NCBI GenBank assembly: GCA_965220955.1
Contig: CBDCRK010000008.1
Span: 62,001 to 126,000, forward strand
Direction: 5' to 3'
From: CBDCRK01 sp965220955
Lineage (GTDB): Bacteria > Desulfobacterota > Binatia > Bin18 > CBDCRK01
DNA: 64,000 bases
The position numbers and the translations under genes are program-made. The notes beneath the pieces are model-generated. The model was not told the DNA's origin, made no database searches, and saw nothing but the letters and a program-made list of their open reading frames with translations. Shown piece by piece: positions 54,289-63,496 of the stretch. Positions within the stretch are counted from its first letter, which is position 1. Each line of letters starts with the position of its first letter.

Positions 54289-54711
54289 ATGTGGACTCTG
54301 TTAACAGCCATTCATGTGCTTGCCTGTTTCTTTCTCATCGGGGTTGTTCTCCTGCAAACCGGCAAGGGAGCAGACGTGGGAGCCGTCTTTGGGGGATCTA
54401 GCTCGACTCTTTTTGGCAGTACTGGCGCGGGGAACTTCCTTACCAAGCTTACTACCGGAATAGCCATCCTTTTCATGCTGACATCGGTCTTTCTAACCTA
54501 TGGATCTGCTCGGCAGAGAAGCGCAACAATTTTCGACGAAGCGCCGATAACTGAGCCTTTTTCCTCTGACATTCCACCGCCAGTTCAAACCACGGCTGAG
54601 GGCCAGGTCGAGGAGCAACGGCCCTCATTACCGGACACGGAATCTTCGGTCTTTCCTTCCCGGCCAGCTGCACAGCCAGAGGGGCAGCCTACTTCCGACC
54701 TAGAACCTTGA
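54289..54711 (+). CDS. secG: preprotein translocase subunit SecG
   Basis: This encodes 140 residues. Two membrane helices (about 4-22 and 54-75) flank the conserved VLLQTGKGADVGAVFGGSSS loop. A disordered Pro/Glu-rich tail of about 60 residues follows. SecG supports the SecYE protein channel. The gap-tpiA-secG-tRNA-Leu order is common in bacteria. Confidence 0.94.
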   Translation: MWTLLTAIHVLACFFLIGVVLLQTGKGADVGAVFGGSSSTLFGSTGAGNFLTKLTTGIAILFMLTSVFLTYGSARQRSATIFDEAPITEPFSSDIPPPVQTTAEGQVEEQRPSLPDTESSVFPSRPAAQPEGQPTSDLEP

Positions 54712-54742
54712 GGTCTGGGTTCTTAATATACAGGAATATACG

Positions 54743-54825
54743 CGAGGATGGCGGAACTGGCAGACGCGCTAGTTTGAGGGGCTAGTGGGGTAACACCCGT
54801 GGGGGTTCAAGTCCCCCTCCTCGCA
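54743..54825 (+). tRNA. tRNA-Leu (GAG)
   Basis: The acceptor GCGAGGA pairs with TCCTCGC (54818-54824), discriminator A. The anticodon stem CTAGT/GCTAG holds the loop TTGAGGG with anticodon GAG. A long variable arm and GGTTCAAGTCC T-loop fit a class II leucine tRNA. CCA is not encoded. Confidence 0.95.
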
Positions 54826-54904
54826 TAACACGTTTCTTTCACCCCTTCTTTCTTACGGGCAGCAGGCTTGACAGCCCTTGGGAGCCTGTGAGACAACAGA
54901 AACC

Positions 54905-57508
54905 ATGACATACGAGAATACCCCGACAGTTTCCTCCGCCAGGGAGGACCAACTTGTTTTTGTTCTGGCTAACGGCTTACAGGTAGTCATCCAAGAAGAC
55001 CACTTTGCTCCTGTGGTCGCTATTCAGATATGGGTGAAAGCCGGTGGGGCAGATGAGACCCCGGAGCAGGCTGGGGTAGCTCACGTCCATGAGCATATGG
55101 TGTTTAAAGGGACAGAGAGGCGCACAGTAGGTGACATTGCAGCCGAGGTGGAGTCCTCGGGCGGTTTGATTAATGCCTGGACTAGCGCTGACCACACTGT
55201 TTATCATCTGGTGCTTGCTTCCCGTCACTTTGCCACTGGCCTCGACATTATTGCTGATGCTGTAAACAACTCTGCCTTTGACCCGCACGAGCTAGCCAAG
55301 GAGCTACAGGTGGTAATGGAGGAGTGGAAACGAGGAGAAGATACTCCGACCTCCAAGGCCGCGACCGAGCTCTTTCAGCTTGCTTACACCACCCACCCTT
55401 ATAACCGGCCGGTGATTGGCTATCGCGAGACTATCGAGAGTCTGAATCGTGAGCGAGTCATAGACTTCTACCGCCAGTGGTACCGCCCGAACAACATGGT
55501 TTTGGCAATTGTGGGGGATGTGGACAAGGATCAGACCCGCCAAGAAGTATTGCGGCTTTTTGCCCATATTCCTGCTGCTTCCCTCCCCCAGCGACCGCGA
55601 CCACTAGAGCCTCCACAGACGAGTTTACGTCTCTCGACCATTGACATGGCGGTAGAAGAGTTTCACCTATATATGGCTTTCCATATCCCGCCTGTCCACC
55701 ACCAGGACACCTTCGCTTTGGATATCCTCGGCTACATTATGGGCGGAGGAGAAAGCTCTCGTCTTGTCCAAAACTTACAGGTGGAAAAGGAATTAGTTAA
55801 CTCAATCTCGGCGTCCGCCTATACCCCCATAGACGCGGGCCTTATGGTAGCAGCCGCTTCTCTAGAGCAGGAAAAGATTGATGAAGCTTTGCGAGAGACC
55901 CTCGTCGAGATATTTCGCTTCAAGCACGAGCTAGTCTCCCCTGAGGAACTCTCCTGTGCTCGCACCAATCTAGCGAGCGACTTCATCTACCGCCAGGAAA
56001 CCGTGCAAGGGAAAGCCCGCCAGCTTAGCTATTGCCTAACTGTGTTTGATGACCCAGAGTATGAAACAAAATACCTTGAGGGACTCTCCCGGGTGACTCG
56101 CCACGACCTGCAGAGGGTGGCCAAAACCTACCTGACAGCAGATAACCTTTCTTTAGTTCTCCTTGGCCCTAACCAGGATACGCGTCTGCCAACGGAAAAA
56201 GACGTCATAACGATTTGCGAGCAGACTGAACGCTCCTTGACTGAGCAAGAGAAGCCTTTAGTGGTTTCTCCTAGAACAACAGATCAGGTCTCTTTTACCG
56301 TTCTACCTAACGGTGTCCGCCTTTTAGTCAAGGAGCACCATGAGGTCCCAGTATTCTCTCTGCGAGCACTTACCTTGGGAGGGATGCTGTTCGAGAACGA
56401 AGCCGATACTGGCATTAACAACTTTTTGGCCGGCATGCTCACCCGAGGCACAGACCGGCTTAGCCGTCAAGCAATGGTCCAGGCGGTAGAGTCTATGGCT
56501 GGAAGCCTTGACGGCTTCTCTGGTCGCAACAGCCTTGGTCTAGCCGGGGCTTTCCTCACCGCCCGTGTGGATGATGCCCTGGATCTATTTCTTGAAGCCC
56601 TTCTCAATCCAACCTTTCCTGAAGAAGAAACAGAAAAGTACCGTCGAGAGATACTTTTAGCCCTAAAAAACCGTGAGGATGACCTAGTTCACACCGCCTT
56701 TGATTTGTTTCGTACTACCCTCTTTACTCGTCATCCTTACCGATTTTCTATCTGGGGAACCCCAGAGACCATCCATTCGCTACGCCGGGATAGTCTGGTG
56801 CAGTACTATCGCACCCTTCTTGCCCCTGAGCGGCTGGTAGTAAGCGTGGTGGGGGATATAGATGGAGAGTACATTATCTCTCGGCTGAACAAAGCCCTAG
56901 AAGGATTGCCCCAGAGTGTTACTGTTCCTGCCTTTCCTGCCCTAGAGCCAAGACCAAAAGAAATCCGTCGGCAGGAAAAGCCGGTCGATAAGAACCAGGC
57001 ACATCTTGTTGTTGGCTTTCAGGGGACCTCACTTGCCTCGCCTGACCGTCATCCGCTTAAAGTTATCGAGGCCATCCTTTCCCGTCAGGGTGGGCGCCTC
57101 TTTTTCGAACTACGTGAGCAGCGAGCTCTTGCCTATGCGCTGAATGCTTTTTCAGTAGAGGGCCTCTCTCCGGGCTTATTCGGAATTTACCTTGGCACCG
57201 ACCCACACAAGGTGGACGAGGCCCTTTCTGCCACACTCACAGAACTTCGCCGCTTACAGGAAGAGCCGGTAGGTGCCACCGAACTGGATCAGGCCAAGAA
57301 GTATCTCATTGGCAGCTACGAGATCTCACTGCAGTCAAATGCGGCCCAGGCCGAAGAGATGGGATTTAATGAGCTCTATGGCCTCGGATATCAGGCAGGA
57401 CAAAAATACCTTGAGGCCTTGCGCAATGTAAGTGTTGAGGATATTCGCCAAGCTGCGCAGAGCTATTTTGACTTGAATGCTTATACCCTGGCTGTGGTTG
57501 GGCGTTAA
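54905..57508 (+). CDS. M16 zinc peptidase, two-module (insulinase/pitrilysin type)
   Basis: This encodes 867 residues: an active M16 half with the inverse zinc motif HVHEH (HxxEH) near residue 62 and the distal glutamate region about 75 residues later (LQVVMEEWKRGED). A second, inactive half lacks HxxEH (NNFLAGMLTRGTDRL at the matching place). Such proteins degrade peptides in the periplasm or cytosol. No signal peptide is seen from the ATG at 54905; an in-frame TTG at 54878 adds nine residues. It lies between tRNA-Leu and prmA. Confidence 0.9.
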   Translation: MTYENTPTVSSAREDQLVFVLANGLQVVIQEDHFAPVVAIQIWVKAGGADETPEQAGVAHVHEHMVFKGTERRTVGDIAAEVESSGGLINAWTSADHTVYHLVLASRHFATGLDIIADAVNNSAFDPHELAKELQVVMEEWKRGEDTPTSKAATELFQLAYTTHPYNRPVIGYRETIESLNRERVIDFYRQWYRPNNMVLAIVGDVDKDQTRQEVLRLFAHIPAASLPQRPRPLEPPQTSLRLSTIDMAVEEFHLYMAFHIPPVHHQDTFALDILGYIMGGGESSRLVQNLQVEKELVNSISASAYTPIDAGLMVAAASLEQEKIDEALRETLVEIFRFKHELVSPEELSCARTNLASDFIYRQETVQGKARQLSYCLTVFDDPEYETKYLEGLSRVTRHDLQRVAKTYLTADNLSLVLLGPNQDTRLPTEKDVITICEQTERSLTEQEKPLVVSPRTTDQVSFTVLPNGVRLLVKEHHEVPVFSLRALTLGGMLFENEADTGINNFLAGMLTRGTDRLSRQAMVQAVESMAGSLDGFSGRNSLGLAGAFLTARVDDALDLFLEALLNPTFPEEETEKYRREILLALKNREDDLVHTAFDLFRTTLFTRHPYRFSIWGTPETIHSLRRDSLVQYYRTLLAPERLVVSVVGDIDGEYIISRLNKALEGLPQSVTVPAFPALEPRPKEIRRQEKPVDKNQAHLVVGFQGTSLASPDRHPLKVIEAILSRQGGRLFFELREQRALAYALNAFSVEGLSPGLFGIYLGTDPHKVDEALSATLTELRRLQEEPVGATELDQAKKYLIGSYEISLQSNAAQAEEMGFNELYGLGYQAGQKYLEALRNVSVEDIRQAAQSYFDLNAYTLAVVGR

Positions 57509-57546
57509 AAGTTCTGGTAGCATTCGGCTTGCCTTTGAGGCTAACC

Positions 57547-58464
57547 ATGCCCTCTCGCCACTGGCAGCACCTTTCGATCACTGTTCCGCAGGAGGCAGCA
57601 GAAGTCGTGGCCAACTTCCTTATGGAAGTTGGCTCCCTTGGAGTAGTTGAAGACGTAAGAGATTTTCCCCAGGAGGGTCACCAACCAGACACAGTAGAGG
57701 TTCAAGGCTTCTTCCCTCCTGAGACCTCCCCGCTGGAACAGCTCACTCGCTACCTCCACCAGCTCGTCCCTGTCTTCCCGGCTCTACAGAACGCAGTTCC
57801 TCACCTAAGTGAAACTGCTGAAGAGGAGTGGCAAGAGACCTGGCGGAGCCACTTCCCCCCTGTAGCTGTTGGGAGCCGTCTTCTCATCTTGCCACCCTGG
57901 GAGCATCCGCCTGTGGAAGAAGGGAGAATTGTTGTTGTTATTAACCCGGGCATGGCGTTTGGCACCGGCCATCATCCTAGTACACGTGGGAGCCTGGAGG
58001 CTATTGAAATGCTCTGTGCAGGAACGGGTTCCCGAATGGGTTCCCGAACGGGTCCCCCGTCGCAGGCGCTTGACCTAGGAACCGGCTCGGGCGTCCTTGC
58101 CATTGCCTTAGCAAAACTTGGGGTTGCCGAAGTATGGGCTACGGACATCGATTCTGAAGTGCTGTCGGTTGCCCAGCATAATCTTAACATCAACCAGGTA
58201 TACAACGTTCATCTGGCCAATACTCCTCTGGAAGAACTTACTCGGAGTTTTCCTCTTATTGTTGCTAACATTCTAGCTACCGTCTTGATTCCCTTTGAGC
58301 CAGCACTGGCAACAAAAGTAGAAAAGAACGGACAGTTGATTCTCTCAGGTATCCAGGAAGAAGAAGCAGAGGAAGTACTTCGGGCTTTCTGTCCGCCGAA
58401 ATGGCACCTGCACGCACGGTTTCCCTGCGAGGGATGGGCAACTCTGGCATGCACGCGGACCTAA
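57547..58464 (+). CDS. prmA: ribosomal protein L11 methyltransferase
   Basis: This encodes 305 residues. The N-terminal L11-recognition domain is followed by NPGMAFGTGHHPSTRGSLEAI and the S-adenosylmethionine loop ALDLGTGSGVLAIALAKLG, with the catalytic LIVANILATV. The linker before the SAM loop contains three near-copies of GGGTTCCCGAA (58025-58054), adding a few residues. The ATG at 57547 is preferred over a TTG at 57529. It is followed 13 bases later by rsmE, a common pair. Confidence 0.94.
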   Translation: MPSRHWQHLSITVPQEAAEVVANFLMEVGSLGVVEDVRDFPQEGHQPDTVEVQGFFPPETSPLEQLTRYLHQLVPVFPALQNAVPHLSETAEEEWQETWRSHFPPVAVGSRLLILPPWEHPPVEEGRIVVVINPGMAFGTGHHPSTRGSLEAIEMLCAGTGSRMGSRTGPPSQALDLGTGSGVLAIALAKLGVAEVWATDIDSEVLSVAQHNLNINQVYNVHLANTPLEELTRSFPLIVANILATVLIPFEPALATKVEKNGQLILSGIQEEEAEEVLRAFCPPKWHLHARFPCEGWATLACTRT

Positions 58465-58477
58465 GTGTGTTCCCTTC

Positions 58478-59245
58478 ATGAGCCGATTTTTTCTTCCCCA
58501 CGCTTCTATACGAAGCAACCAGGCAATGCTAACTGGCTCAGAGCTGCATCACCTGCGTAATGTCTTGCGGCTTCGAGAAGGAGATCGAATTTCCCTGTTT
58601 GATGATCAGGGACAAGAATATGAAGGGGTGATCCAGCATCTTTCCTCCCGCACGGCTGAGGTTTCGCTTCTGCAGCCTTTTTCTTCCCCTGCTCCTGCCT
58701 TCTCTCTTACTCTTGCCCAGGGGCTGCTGAAGGGTCACAAAATGGACCTCGTGGTAGAGAAAGCAGCCGAGTTGGGGGTAAATCGTATCCTTCCCTTTGT
58801 ATCTTCTTTTACCGTAGCCTCACTCCCTCCTACCAAACAAAAAGAGCGCTTAGCCCGCTGGCAACGTGTCGCCCTGAGTGCAACCAAACAGTGCGGGAGA
58901 AAAGACATACCTTGCATCGAAGAACCTGTACGGTTTACTGATCTACCGTCTCATGTTTCACCGGACATGCCCAAGCTTCTCTTGTGGGAAAAAGAGGAGC
59001 AGGCATCACTCAAGGACTTTGCCCATGATTTTCCATCCCCCTGGTCGCTGCTTCTAGTCGTAGGACCAGAGGGAGGTCTTGCGGCTGAGGAGGTCGCTTT
59101 AGCCCGAACACAGGGATTCTCTGTTGCAAGTCTGGGCAGGCGCATTTTCCGGGCAGAGACAGCGGGAATAGTTATTGTGGCCCTCTGTCAGTTTTTATGG
59201 GGAGATCTGAGTACCCTCCCCTGTTGCGACCGAGAAAGGAGATAG
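58478..59245 (+). CDS. rsmE: 16S rRNA (uracil-1498-N3) methyltransferase
   Basis: This encodes 255 residues. The N-terminal PUA-like domain is followed by the SPOUT knot: KMDLVVEKAAELGVNRI, ATKQCGRKDIP, LLVVGPEGGLAAEEVALA and SLGRRIFRAETAGIV. It methylates U1498 of 16S rRNA. The start is ATG 58478. It lies in the prmA-rsmE-gshB run. Confidence 0.95.
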   Translation: MSRFFLPHASIRSNQAMLTGSELHHLRNVLRLREGDRISLFDDQGQEYEGVIQHLSSRTAEVSLLQPFSSPAPAFSLTLAQGLLKGHKMDLVVEKAAELGVNRILPFVSSFTVASLPPTKQKERLARWQRVALSATKQCGRKDIPCIEEPVRFTDLPSHVSPDMPKLLLWEKEEQASLKDFAHDFPSPWSLLLVVGPEGGLAAEEVALARTQGFSVASLGRRIFRAETAGIVIVALCQFLWGDLSTLPCCDRERR

Positions 59246-59248
59246 GGA

Positions 59249-60220
59249 ATGGGAAGGCTGCGTATTGCCTTTATTATGGATCCAGTCCAAAACATTCTCA
59301 TCGACAAAGACACAACTTTTGTCTTTATGCTGGAAGCGCAGGCCCGAAGCCATGAGGTATACTACCTGGAACTCCCTGACCTCTTTGTCGAACGGGCTGT
59401 AGCCAAAGGGCGATCGCGCCGTATCCAGGTACGCCGGGAATACCAGAACCACTTTTCCTTTCTTGGCGAGGAGACTGGCCCGCTGAGTGAGTTCGACGTC
59501 ATTTTTATGCGCAAAGACCCCCCTTTCGATATTGCCTATCTGCATGCTACCCAAGTCCTCACCCTTGCCCAGCAGGATGGCGCCTTTGTGATCAACGATC
59601 CGGCAGGGCTACGAGCAGCCAACGAGAAGCTCTATGCGCTTAACTTTCCTGAGGTCATTCCTCCGACTTTGGTCACCCAAGATAGTACCCAATTAAAGAG
59701 TTTTCTTGCCGAACTGGGCGGAGAGATGATCATCAAACCTATCGATGGTCACGGTGGTTCCGGCATTTTCTATGTCAACAAGGACGACCGCAACTTAAAC
59801 TCCTTGCTAGAAACCGCTACCCGTGAGGGACGTGAACCTATTATAGCTCAGCAGTACCTGCCTGAGGTGCGCCAGGGGGATAAGCGCTTGGTGGTGTTAA
59901 ACGGTGCGCCCTTGGGATGCACATTGCGTGTCCCCCGTTCAGACGAACATCGGGGGAACATTCATGTGGGCGGCACCTGTGTGAGAGCCGAGATCACTGC
60001 GCGGGACCGAGAGATCTGCCAGGAGGTCGCCTCGCACCTGCGGCAGGATGGACTCTACTTTGTTGGCCTTGACATCATTGGCAACTACCTCACTGAGGTC
60101 AATGTCACCAGCCCTACGGGAGTACAGGAAATCAACACTTTAAACGGCGTACGCCTTGAGGCCGAGGTTATCAATCTGGCGGAAAGAAAAGTCGAAGAAC
60201 TCCGCCGCCATCGCCTTTGA
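59249..60220 (+). CDS. gshB: glutathione synthetase
   Basis: This encodes 323 residues of the ATP-grasp prokaryotic GshB. RIAFIMDPVQNILIDKDTTF at the N-terminus, MRKDPPFDIAYLHAT, KPIDGHGGSGIFYV in the ATP-binding lid, and EVNVTSPTGVQEIN at the active site are diagnostic. It joins gamma-glutamylcysteine to glycine. AAAGGAG precedes the ATG and rsmE ends three bases before it. gshA is not in the window. Confidence 0.95.
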   Translation: MGRLRIAFIMDPVQNILIDKDTTFVFMLEAQARSHEVYYLELPDLFVERAVAKGRSRRIQVRREYQNHFSFLGEETGPLSEFDVIFMRKDPPFDIAYLHATQVLTLAQQDGAFVINDPAGLRAANEKLYALNFPEVIPPTLVTQDSTQLKSFLAELGGEMIIKPIDGHGGSGIFYVNKDDRNLNSLLETATREGREPIIAQQYLPEVRQGDKRLVVLNGAPLGCTLRVPRSDEHRGNIHVGGTCVRAEITARDREICQEVASHLRQDGLYFVGLDIIGNYLTEVNVTSPTGVQEINTLNGVRLEAEVINLAERKVEELRRHRL

Positions 60221-60350
60221 CTCCCCAAGATCATTCCATTTGGTTCTCAGCAACAATCGTTGCCTCTGTTCCGGTCACCCGCCTTTTTTCCACCGCATTG
60301 GCCGCTTTTCTGCTGTGTGTGCTCACCTATTCTGCGACAAACGAGAAATC

Positions 60351-60391
60351 TGGGAATGTCCGGGAATACTGAGGAATAACCGGGAATAATT
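60351..60391. repeat. degenerate GGGAAT tandem repeat
   Basis: TGGGAATGTC, CGGGAATACT, GAGGAATAAC and CGGGAATAAT run head to tail as four ten-base units in the convergent gshB/queE spacer. Function unknown. Confidence 0.6.
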
Positions 60392-60446
60392 GCTTGAAAT
60401 TACAGCACTATTGACCCCTGGTCTCTCTCGCTCCGGCTGTTGGCCC

Positions 60447-61088
60447 TCACGGTATACCCAAGAATTTATGTGTCTGCAGGCTGAGCCGCCATTGCGGATG
60501 CTTAAGACAGTAGCGTACCGCGAGTTGTGTGTTCCTTTCTCGTTCTGGTCCGTCCATTGGCTGGAGAAAGAAATGCTGAAAGTCTAGGTTCTCAAAGCGC
60601 TCTGGTTCTGTGCCCACCTGAGGGAACACCAATTTGAGTTCATGCCCGGACCGCAGCACCAGATCTCCTCCAGCCTTCGGGCTAACGCAGACCCAGTCAA
60701 TACCGCAGGGCGGGAGCCTGGTTCCGTTCGTCTCAATGGCAATCTCGAAGCCAACGCAGTGGAGGGCCTGGACAAGCGGCTCATCGAGCTGAAGCAAGGG
60801 TTCTCCACCCGTGCATACGACGAACCTATGGGCACGCTTCGATAGTGCTACAGGCCATGTAGCTGCCACAGCGTTCGCTAGATCCTGGGCCGACGCGAAC
60901 TTTCCACCGCTAGGTCCGTCCGTCCCGACAAAATCAGTATCGCAGAACTGACAGACGGCTGTTGCTCGATCTTCTTCTAACCCTGACCAGAGGTTGCATC
61001 CAGTGAACCGGCATAAAATAGCCGGGCGTCCCGTGTTCGCTCCCTCACCCTGAAGTGTGTAAAAGATCTCCTTGACTACGTACCTCAT
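60447..61088 (-). CDS. queE: 7-carboxy-7-deazaguanine synthase
   Basis: This encodes 213 residues of radical-SAM QueE. The N-terminus KEIFYTLQGEGANTGRPA is the family hallmark. The cluster cysteines are in CRFTGCNLW and CQFCDTDF, spaced by a 13-residue insert seen in one QueE branch. ETNGTRLPPCGIDWVCVSPK is also typical. It builds the deazaguanine core for queuosine. Its ATG overlaps the stop of the transporter fragment upstream (ATGA). Confidence 0.93.
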   Translation of the reverse strand: MRYVVKEIFYTLQGEGANTGRPAILCRFTGCNLWSGLEEDRATAVCQFCDTDFVGTDGPSGGKFASAQDLANAVAATWPVALSKRAHRFVVCTGGEPLLQLDEPLVQALHCVGFEIAIETNGTRLPPCGIDWVCVSPKAGGDLVLRSGHELKLVFPQVGTEPERFENLDFQHFFLQPMDGPERERNTQLAVRYCLKHPQWRLSLQTHKFLGIP

Positions 61089-61501
61089 GGCTTAGTACCT
61101 TCCTCCGTCTGGCCTTCTCGTTGCTTGAGGAAGTTTACCACTTTATATGTCAACGGGGTAGCGGCTGCCTCATATACTGATTTCACTAACCACTGTATCA
61201 TAATAGCCGAGAGAAGCGCTGAGCCAGGGATCATCCCCACAAACGCCAGTGTGACAAAGACCAATGAGTCCAGTCCTTGCCCGACCAGCGTTGATCCGAT
61301 AGTTCGTGTCCAGAGCCAACGACCGTTGGTGGCTATTTTTATTTTGGCAAGCACATAGGCATTGGCAAATTCGCCCACCAAGTAAGCCAGAAACGATGCA
61401 GCGAGCAGGCGTGGAGTGTAGCCTAAAATGCGCTCGTAGGCCACTTGTCCGTCCCAAAACGGAGCAGCGGGCAAGACCTGCCCGATCCAAATGGCCAGCA
61501 C
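61085..61501 (-). pseudogene. yhhQ: queuosine-precursor transporter (YhhQ/VUT family), 5' truncated
   Basis: The 138 residues match only the C-terminal 60 percent of YhhQ: PAAPFWDGQVAYERILG, RLLAASFLAYLVGEFANAYV, then RTIGSTLVGQGLDSLVFVTLAF. Intact members are about 220-230 residues with six helices; the first two or three are missing. Upstream of the GTG at 61501 no matching frame is seen, and tRNA-Phe lies 236 bases away. Coupling to queE fits uptake of queuosine precursors. Whether the shortened protein works is doubtful. Confidence 0.7.
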
Positions 61502-61736
61502 GGTTTTTTATGGCCTATTTCTCTTGTTAAGCCTGTCCCGTGGCCCTTATCGTATTCGATTGTGCAGGTTTCTTACAAGGAAGCAAAGACTATGACGGAA
61601 GTACCCCACCCAGGTGGTACTTGCCCCTGCCCCATCCTTTGTCTATAAAAGTAGGGCTGAAATTCTCCCACATAGTGTGCACACGGCAAAGAAGGCCGGT
61701 AAAGTGGCACCGTGACTCCTTGATTTCAATTGGTGT

Positions 61737-61809
<73 letters not shown>

Positions 61810-61880
61810 CACTACCCACCCCTATAAAATCAGGGCCTTACCTCGATGTTTCGTCCTGACACTTCTGCCAATTGACAGGT

Positions 61881-62537
61881 TCATCGGGCTACCGCCTCCT
61901 TCAAGCGCGCAGAGGCAGCCGCAAACCCCTTGAGCGAAATCTGTACCTGGAAGAGTTGTGTCCCGGTCGATTCGGCCATCCTCGCGGTCAGGATCTCACC
62001 CGCTCTGAGCTGGCTCAGGATCTCCCCGGCCAGCTGTCCCTGGGCCAAGCAACCGACCGATAGACAGGTTCGAAATGGCAGACGGAAGCCCTTACCCGTA
62101 TCGATCTGAAGCTCAATTCCCCTGTCGAGGAGGAGGCCGAACGGAGTCAGAATTGTGATGGCAGCGCCGTTCGCCTGCGGCGGTGTCAGCGTCACAGTCA
62201 AAAGCGACTGTGTCTGCCCCGACTCCTCGTTGTGCCAGGTGAGCCGTTGCTCCATGGAACACTCGCGGATATTTTGGCCGTCCGCGGTTTCGCGCAACGC
62301 GCAACGCGCTATCCAATCCCCATGGGTTTCCGAAAATATGCCCGGAGCGGAGGCTTGCCCACCGCTCTGCGCCACCGCGGTGCCAACAAGGTGGAAGTTC
62401 GGCACGGATAAGCCCTTGGGGCTATCCTCCGCGCCCCTATCGCTCCCATACGCGAGAGACAGCAACAGAACCAGCAAACCCGCACATGAAACGGGCCGTT
62501 TGAACGTCAAAGAGAAACTCATCATCCATGAAGTCAT
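61881..62537 (-). CDS. invasion-associated locus B (IalB) family protein
   Basis: This encodes 218 residues: a hydrophobic signal segment (about 10-32), then the IalB domain with FSETHGDWIARCAL and later LTPPQANGAAITILTPFGLLLDRG, LPFRTCLSVGCLAQ and LSQLRAGE. The paired cysteines (in DWIARC, ECSM, RTCL and VGCLA) are typical of this periplasmic fold. The family is widespread in Alphaproteobacteria and is of uncertain general function. The ATG at 62537 is preferred over a GTG at 62576. It stands alone, with a promoter-like site upstream. Confidence 0.85.
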   Translation of the reverse strand: MTSWMMSFSLTFKRPVSCAGLLVLLLSLAYGSDRGAEDSPKGLSVPNFHLVGTAVAQSGGQASAPGIFSETHGDWIARCALRETADGQNIRECSMEQRLTWHNEESGQTQSLLTVTLTPPQANGAAITILTPFGLLLDRGIELQIDTGKGFRLPFRTCLSVGCLAQGQLAGEILSQLRAGEILTARMAESTGTQLFQVQISLKGFAAASARLKEAVAR

Positions 62538-62613
62538 TCTCAGTCTCCATTGTTCGGCCCGATGTAATACCAACACGACCTACTGGCCGTCCAAAGAGGG
62601 CTGGGTTGTAGCA

Positions 62614-62642
62614 TTCCTAGGTAAAGGCCCATCGCTTGTCAA
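62614..62642 (-). promoter_or_regulatory. candidate promoter for the IalB-family gene
   Basis: Minus strand TTGACA (62637-62642), 17-base spacer, TAGGAA (62614-62619). It would give a leader of about 70 bases before the ATG at 62537. The -35 box is perfect, the -10 box weak. Confidence 0.4.
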
Positions 62643-62644
62643 GA

Positions 62645-62663
62645 AAGGGCCTCAAAGGCCCTT
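62645..62663. other. perfect 8-bp hairpin
   Basis: AAGGGCCT and AGGCCCTT separated by CAA, directly upstream of the candidate IalB promoter. There is no T-run on either side, so it is not a standard terminator. It may insulate or regulate the promoter. Confidence 0.5.
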
Positions 62664-62847
62664 CAGACCAAGGCCAGATCCTTGACTGTAGCTGTGCAAC
62701 CACAGCGGGCGATCCTGGGGTAGGGGGCGTAAACAGCAGGAGTCTGTTGGATGAAGCCTATTACCGGGGCGGAGTATTTAGCGGCGGAGCACTATCCATC
62801 TCAGGCTGCCTTTTACATGACCGCCTAACGGGGGGGGGGAGATAAGA

Positions 62848-62872
62848 GGGCGAATACAAGATTCGCCCCTAC
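62848..62872. repeat. palindromic spacer repeat (GGGCGAAT type)
   Basis: GGGCGAAT and ATTCGCCC around ACAAG, ending CCTAC. The arrangement resembles dispersed palindromes ending CCCCTAC found in many environmental bacterial genomes. Confidence 0.6.
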
Positions 62873-62890
62873 AGAAAACACCGCAAAAAT

Positions 62891-62944
62891 TACCCTAAAA
62901 ATACCTGAAAATACCCTAAAACTAATATTACATTTTGAATGTAA
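62891..62944. repeat. iteron-like TACCCTAAAA repeats and adjacent palindrome
   Basis: TACCCTAAAA (62891-62900), TACCTGAAAA (62902-62911) and TACCCTAAAA (62912-62921) lie in tandem. Seven bases on is the inverted repeat TTACATT-TTG-AATGTAA (62928-62944). This looks like a protein-binding region; no nearby regulator is seen. Confidence 0.55.
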
Positions 62945-63455
62945 ATTATTTTCATTTTAAGTGTCAGTTTACAAGACGCCGCTCTGCTTGCCGGGCAACG
63001 CTGCGCTTTTGCCACTTCGCTTTACTAAGTCAATACGCATGCCCGACCCCCTGACCTCGCGCACGGCCCATACCCGTGCAGAAGGGTGCAGCGAGGCCAC
63101 AAGCCTCTTTGTGGCTATACAGAATCGTAAATTGCTCTAGTCAGGCCACGGTGCGGAAACGGCGGGAAGCTTTTGAAAAACGGGCGAGGACGGTCAACAA
63201 AGGCCGAGCCATTGGCCAAGCGGGGCATCGTCGCCCGGCTCCGGTCTCACGAATAAGCCGCTCCACTCCCGGCGGATGTGCCGATCTACTATGTCTAAGC
63301 GACGACCTTAGGAAACCTTCTCAGTCGGTTCCGGCGGTTCCTGCCCCCTGCTTTTTATAGCAAAAATACGGACTTAACCCCTCTAAAGCGCAAGTCACAG
63401 AAAATAGATCATTTTAGCCGGTCTATATAATTCTTGAAATGTTTGCAAGTAGATC

Positions 63456-63484
63456 TTGACTGCAAGACAGCCTTAGCATAGAAA
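63456..63484 (+). promoter_or_regulatory. candidate promoter for the terminal two-gene unit
   Basis: TTGACT (63456-63461), 17-base spacer, TAGAAA (63479-63484). Both boxes are near consensus. A start site near 63491 would leave a very short leader before the small ORF at 63497. Confidence 0.35.
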
Positions 63485-63496
63485 ACGCTTCAGAAA

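Larger units (their letters stand above)
62664..63455. other. gene-poor stretch with repeats
   Basis: No convincing gene was found in about 790 bases. It contains the palindrome at 62848-62868, a tandem repeat at 62891-62921, the inverted repeat TTACATT/AATGTAA at 62928-62944 and a G-run of nine or more near 62830. Short frames in 63076-63360 have no recognisable sequence. Confidence 0.5.

Noticed and set aside
61502..61736. preQ1 riboswitch ahead of the queE/yhhQ unit
   Set aside because: An AAAAAACC stretch precedes the GTG at 61501, but the matching preQ1-I stem and C-rich pseudoknot pairing could not be drawn.
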